Assembly (NCBI GenBank): GCA_937906915.1 | Contig: CALCUU010000289.1 | Location: forward strand, 1 to 9,023 | Source of the DNA: an uncultured Phascolarctobacterium sp. | GTDB lineage: Bacteria > Bacillota > Negativicutes > Acidaminococcales > Acidaminococcaceae | Length of the DNA stretch: 9,023 bases | Direction: 5' to 3' | Part shown: positions 6,667 to 9,023 of the stretch, in pieces | Layout of the letters: each line of letters begins with the position of its first letter | How positions within the stretch are numbered: position 1 is the first letter of the stretch | Notes under the pieces: model-generated | The model's database searches: none | What the model was told of the DNA's origin: nothing | The model's input: only the letters and a program-made list of their open reading frames with translations | Made by a program: the position numbers and the translations under genes

Positions 6667-6789
6667 CCGAACGATAATTTCGGAAGTTTCGGAATATTGT
6701 TCGGATGAATGCATAAAATTTTCCGAACGATATTATAGTCCTCTGTACGCTGAGTGTCAATATAGACGCAAATTTTCACAATATTTCGG
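6667..6789. repeat. Cluster of CCGAA/TTCGG repeats around the gat promoter and leader
   Basis: The pentamer CCGAA or its complement TTCGG occurs six times: at 6667, 6679, 6688, 6700, 6723 and 6785 (first base of each). The exact 10-mer CCGAACGATA appears at 6667-6676 and 6723-6732, the second abutting the -10 box. Facing them, TATTGTTCGG (6695-6704) is the complement with one mismatch. Between lie two tandem 9-mers, TTTCGGAAG and TTTCGGAAT (6678-6695). A further inverted pair is GTTCGGA (6699-6705) with TCCGAAC (6722-6728). The outlying copy at 6785 lies upstream of the -35 box. The layout suggests repressor operators or a structured leader; no known regulator could be named. Confidence 0.8.
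6732..6760 (-). promoter_or_regulatory. Consensus promoter of the gatCAB operon
   Basis: Read leftward, TTGACA (6755-6760), a 17-nt spacer and TATAAT (6732-6737) match the sigma-70/sigma-A consensus exactly. Transcription would begin near 6725, giving a leader of about 100 nt before gatC. Such a strong promoter for an essential gene set fits constitutive expression, unless the flanking repeats hold it back. Confidence 0.93.
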
Positions 6790-6856
6790 ACAGCGGAGAG
6801 TAAAAAAGTTTACACAAATTTAAAAGTTAATGTTCGTAGTGGTATGGATAATGCCG
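6761..6856. other. Gene-free stretch between the gat promoter and the trxA terminator
   Basis: AT-rich spacer upstream of the gat promoter. Apart from the outlying repeat copy at 6785-6789, no gene, RNA fold or second promoter was seen. Its A/T tracts (for example 6801-6828) could act as an UP-like element, but this is speculative. Confidence 0.45.
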
Positions 6857-6889
6857 AAAGAAAAAGCTCCCAGCAAAAAGCTGAGAGCT
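6857..6889 (-). terminator. Terminator of the mscS-trxA transcript
   Basis: Read leftward, a 10-bp stem AGCTCTCAGC/GCTGGGAGCT (with one T-G pair) encloses a T5 loop and is followed by TTTTCTTT. It starts 10 nt past the trxA stop. The wobble pair would be C-A on the plus strand, so leftward use is favoured, though a T6 run at 6891-6896 also follows it on the plus strand. Confidence 0.9.
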
Positions 6890-6899
6890 AATTTTTTAC

Positions 6900-7205
6900 T
6901 TATCTTACTAATTCTTCCAAAGCGTTTTTAGATTGCAGGCCAACTGCCATTTTAACTGCTTCGCCATTCTTGAAAACAATCAAGGAAGGAATGCTCATAA
7001 TTTTGTATTCCATTGCCAGTTCTTGATTATCGTCTACGTTAATTTTTACAACCTTTACATCAGGATTTGCTTCTGCAAATTTTTCCAGGACGGGAGCTTG
7101 CATGCGGCAAGGTCCGCACCACGGAGCCCAGAAGTCTACCAAAACGGTTTCCTTAGCTTCTAAAACTTCTGCGCTAAAATTAGCCATGTTAATTTCTAAT
7201 GCCAT
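6900..7205 (-). CDS. trxA: Thioredoxin
   Basis: A cytosolic disulfide reductase that passes electrons from thioredoxin reductase to target proteins such as ribonucleotide reductase and peroxiredoxins. The protein has 101 residues, slightly shorter than the usual 105-110. The active site is W29-C-G-P-C33 in VDFWAPWCGPCRMQAPVLE, and the cis-proline is Pro73 in MSIPSLIVF. Arg follows the second Cys, where E. coli has Lys. INVDD and the C-terminal helix NALEELVR are also typical. The start was taken as the second of two nearby ATGs (7205, MALEINMANF) because AGGA lies 8 nt before it but only 2 nt before the ATG at 7211. It begins 14 nt after the mscS stop, so it is probably the second gene of an mscS-trxA operon. 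No trxB is in the window. Confidence 0.96.
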   Translation of the reverse strand: MALEINMANFSAEVLEAKETVLVDFWAPWCGPCRMQAPVLEKFAEANPDVKVVKINVDDNQELAMEYKIMSIPSLIVFKNGEAVKMAVGLQSKNALEELVR

Positions 7206-7211
7206 AGTCAT

Positions 7212-7219
7212 CTTCCTTT
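7212..7219 (-). promoter_or_regulatory. trxA ribosome binding site that decides between two ATGs
   Basis: AAAGGAAG touches the ATG at 7211, too close for it to be used. The AGGA core is 8 nt from the ATG at 7205, so the later start is preferred. Confidence 0.7.
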
Positions 7220-8320
7220 CTAAACTTTTTGCTCAGGAGCAACTAAGTCTTTTGCGTTGATAAGTTCATTTTTAATAGGTGTTTCAAAATAAACGCTGGT
7301 GCTGGGGAATGCGCAGCTTACGCCAACTTCTTCCATAATACCCATCAGCGCCAAGTTAATGCGTTGTACGATGTCCAAATATCTCAGGCTTTCACCGGTT
7401 TTTGCATGACAGGTTACGCGAATATCCAAGCTGCTGGCGCCATATTGGAAGAAGTGGACGCGGATGTCATCGGTGTGTAAATCTTCCTGCGCAGCCAAAT
7501 AGTTTTGGATTCTATCGATTACTTGCAGCATTTGGTCGTGGGTTGTACCGTAGGTTAAGCCCAAGACAAAATCAATGCGACGTTTTTCGCGACGGCTGTA
7601 GTTAATGAGGGGAGTGTTGCTTAAAAGGGAGTTGGGGATGTACACCAGCTCGTGGGGGAATGTACGCAGACAGGTGCTGCGGAAGGTAACCTTTTCTACG
7701 ATACCCTCATAACCATTTGCCAAAATCCATTCGCCAACTTGGAAGGGTTTATCCAAAATGATTACCAAGCTGCCAAATACGTTGGCAAGCGCGTCCTTGG
7801 CAGCAAATGCTACAGCCAGGGAGCCAATGCCCAAGGAAGCAACAAAGCCGCTGATATCGTAGTTCCATTCTTTAGCAATGGTTACGAAGCCTAAAACTAC
7901 AATCAAAATGCGCAGAATGGTTGAGAAAATATTGGACACTGCTTCTTCAGAACGAATGCCTGCTCTTTCCAATACTTTCATTAAAACGCCGTGGGTAGTA
8001 TCGCTCATATTATAGCAGCCCCAGAAGAAGCACAGGACGATGGCGCTACGCAAAACTTTGTCTAAGAATGCTGCCCAATGGTCTGTGGAGATGGGTGCCA
8101 AGTGAATGGCGGTGTAAATACCACCGATGTAGAGCATTACGTTAATGGGCTGTTCAAAGGCTTCTAAAATATCTTCGTCGTAAGAAAAAGGACTAAGCTC
8201 CGTTGCCTTACGCAGGATTTTTAAAATTACCTTCTTATATAAATAGCGCACAATGCTAAAACCAATGAGCGCTAATATAGATTGATACCAAGGTGATAAA
8301 ATTGTTGTAATTTCTTCCAT
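7220..8320 (-). CDS. MscS-family mechanosensitive channel (YnaI-like)
   Basis: An inner-membrane channel that opens under membrane tension to release solutes on hypo-osmotic shock. The protein has 366 residues. Hydrophobic segments lie near residues 12-28, 58-76, 89-105, 129-150 and 157-187, so there are about five membrane helices, more than the three of E. coli MscS and like YnaI. The last is the pore helix, SLGIGSLAVAFAAKDALANVFG, followed by the family signature LDKPFQVGEWI. The beta domain shows GIVEKVTFRSTCLRTF and YIPNSLLSNTPLINYS; the rest is the cytosolic alpha/beta vestibule. Aligned with MscS, the gate positions Leu105 and Leu109 are Leu168 and Phe172, and the helix carries AxKD as in YnaI. 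The start is ATG 8320 with GGAGG 5 nt upstream; a TTG at 8332 overlaps that site and is unlikely. It heads the mscS-trxA operon. Confidence 0.94.
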   Translation of the reverse strand: MEEITTILSPWYQSILALIGFSIVRYLYKKVILKILRKATELSPFSYDEDILEAFEQPINVMLYIGGIYTAIHLAPISTDHWAAFLDKVLRSAIVLCFFWGCYNMSDTTHGVLMKVLERAGIRSEEAVSNIFSTILRILIVVLGFVTIAKEWNYDISGFVASLGIGSLAVAFAAKDALANVFGSLVIILDKPFQVGEWILANGYEGIVEKVTFRSTCLRTFPHELVYIPNSLLSNTPLINYSRREKRRIDFVLGLTYGTTHDQMLQVIDRIQNYLAAQEDLHTDDIRVHFFQYGASSLDIRVTCHAKTGESLRYLDIVQRINLALMGIMEEVGVSCAFPSTSVYFETPIKNELINAKDLVAPEQKV

Positions 8321-8325
8321 AAAAT

Positions 8326-8330
8326 CCTCC
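8326..8330 (-). promoter_or_regulatory. mscS ribosome binding site
   Basis: GGAGG lies 5 nt before the ATG at 8320. The upstream in-frame TTG at 8332 overlaps this site, so translation should begin at 8320. Confidence 0.8.
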
Positions 8331-8351
8331 AAAATCTCAAGTCCTGCGTAT

Positions 8352-8380
8352 ATTCTATCATCTTAGTATGTCTAAGACAA
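8352..8380 (-). promoter_or_regulatory. Promoter of the mscS-trxA operon
   Basis: Read leftward, TTGTCT (8375-8380), a 17-nt spacer and TAGAAT (8352-8357), with TG one base before the -10 (extended -10). It gives a short leader of roughly 25 nt. An inverted repeat fills most of the spacer and reaches into the -35 box. Confidence 0.72.
8361..8377. repeat. 17-bp inverted repeat inside the mscS promoter
   Basis: TCTTAG (8361-8366), spacer TATGT, then CTAAGA (8372-8377): a perfect 6-bp inverted repeat. It lies between the -35 and -10 boxes of the leftward promoter and overlaps the -35 by 3 nt. That is where a repressor dimer site is often found. No regulator is identifiable. Confidence 0.55.
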
Positions 8381-8410
8381 TCAGTTTACATATTTTTCAA
8401 TTTATTTAAA

Positions 8411-8437
8411 TTGGGAGCTGGTTTTCTATGTTATAAT
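8411..8437 (+). promoter_or_regulatory. Promoter of the DUF456-type membrane protein gene
   Basis: A perfect TATAAT at 8432-8437 with TG one base before it (TGTTATAAT). The best -35, TTGGGA at 8411-8416, has a short 15-nt spacing, so the extended -10 probably carries the promoter. It diverges from the mscS promoter 30 nt away. Confidence 0.7.
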
Positions 8438-8467
8438 AATCCTAATAAAAACCCTAGGAGGTAGTTT

Positions 8468-8980
8468 ATGCATTTGTTTTTAGAATGGCTGGTGGCAGGT
8501 ATCATCGTGGTACTTGGACCCTTGCTGACTATTTTCGATTTGCCTGGCAACAGTTTGATGATGTTGACCAGTTTAGGGTTTGCTTTTTATGATGAAGCTA
8601 TGTATTTCAATTCACGTTTATTATCAGCGATGATACTAATTTACGTGTTGGGGGAAGGCTGGGAATTTTGCGTGTCCCTGTTCGGAATCAAAAGGAACAA
8701 GGTTTCTTGGTTCGCCGTGCTTTTAATTGGCATAGGTGGTTTTATCGGAACCTTGATTGGCACAGGCTTCTTTCCAATTTTAGGCTCCTTCGTCGGTGGT
8801 CTGATTGGCGCCTTTACCGTAGCCTTTGCTTATGAATATTTGCGTAGCGGTATGCGTCAGGATGCTTGGCATTTGGCGTGGGAAACTGCTAAGATGAGAT
8901 TTCTTGCGCTTATTGGCAAGATGTGTGCGGGGATAGCTCTTGCGATACTGCTCGTAAAACAAATATTTATAAACGCGTGA
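8468..8980 (+). CDS. DUF456-type small integral membrane protein
   Basis: A 170-residue, very hydrophobic protein, probably in the cytoplasmic membrane. Its function is unknown. About six hydrophobic segments lie near residues 8-24, 28-44, 50-67, 82-102, 104-124 and 146-164. Features that recall DUF456 (YqgC-like) proteins are a proline in the first helix followed by PGN (DLPGNSLMML), a central GIKRNKVSW stretch, two glycine-rich helices with GxxxG spacing (GIGGFIGTLIGTG and GSFVGGLIGAF), and a final helix with Lys and Gly. The family call is from memory of the pattern and is fairly, not fully, sure. The start is ATG 8468 with AGGAGG 6 nt upstream, and the coding region ends in tandem TGA TAA stops. 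It has its own promoter and diverges from mscS. No terminator is visible in the last 43 bases. Confidence 0.85.
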   Translation: MHLFLEWLVAGIIVVLGPLLTIFDLPGNSLMMLTSLGFAFYDEAMYFNSRLLSAMILIYVLGEGWEFCVSLFGIKRNKVSWFAVLLIGIGGFIGTLIGTGFFPILGSFVGGLIGAFTVAFAYEYLRSGMRQDAWHLAWETAKMRFLALIGKMCAGIALAILLVKQIFINA

Positions 8981-9023
8981 TAAGCACCATCTAACTGTGT
9001 TGCCATAAAATTGCTTGCTCGAC

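Noticed and set aside
6627..6730. T-box riboswitch in the gatC leader
   Set aside because: The leader is only about 100 nt, lacks the conserved T-box sequence, and has no terminator/antiterminator with a T-run.
7220..8332. Channel protein starting at the TTG at 8332
   Set aside because: This codon overlaps the GGAGG that serves the ATG at 8320.
8981..9023. Terminator or further gene after the DUF456-type gene
   Set aside because: The last 43 bases show no stable hairpin with a T-run and no start with a ribosome site.

Overview
The window looks like chromosomal housekeeping DNA from a bacterium of the Firmicutes type with moderate-to-low GC. Ribosome binding sites are strong AGGAGG-like sequences, promoters are close to the sigma-70/sigma-A consensus (two carry a TGTTATAAT extended -10), and the tRNA-dependent amidotransferase GatCAB is encoded as gatC-gatA-gatB. 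The mix of proteins would fit the Negativicutes (for example Phascolarctobacterium or Acidaminococcus relatives). That placement is an impression from protein style and has not been tested. There are no mobile elements, CRISPR arrays, frameshifts or foreign-looking genes.

Layout. Positions 2-3296 read rightward: the C-terminal part of a Ppx/GppA-type phosphatase with an HD domain (cut by the left edge), ppk1 for polyphosphate kinase 6 nt later, then a separately promoted unit of an unrecognised 101-residue protein, tRNA-Arg(CCT) and a terminator. Positions 3371-6760 read leftward: the gatCAB operon, from a perfect TTGACA-17-TATAAT promoter to a hairpin terminator that lies tail to tail with the tRNA terminator. 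Positions 6857-8380 also read leftward: a YnaI/MscS-like mechanosensitive channel gene followed by thioredoxin, with its own promoter and terminator. Positions 8411-8980 read rightward from a divergent promoter: a small DUF456-type membrane protein.

How the genes fit together. ppx and ppk1 form a classical pair that degrades and makes inorganic polyphosphate. GatCAB makes Gln-tRNA(Gln) and/or Asn-tRNA(Asn) from mischarged tRNAs. The mscS-trxA pair links an envelope channel to the main cytosolic disulfide reductant, perhaps only through shared transcription.

No clearly new system was found. The parts most worth a second look are the cluster of CCGAA/TTCGG repeats around the gat promoter and leader, the unknown 101-residue gene sharing a transcript with a tRNA, and an inverted repeat sitting between the -35 and -10 boxes of the mscS promoter.
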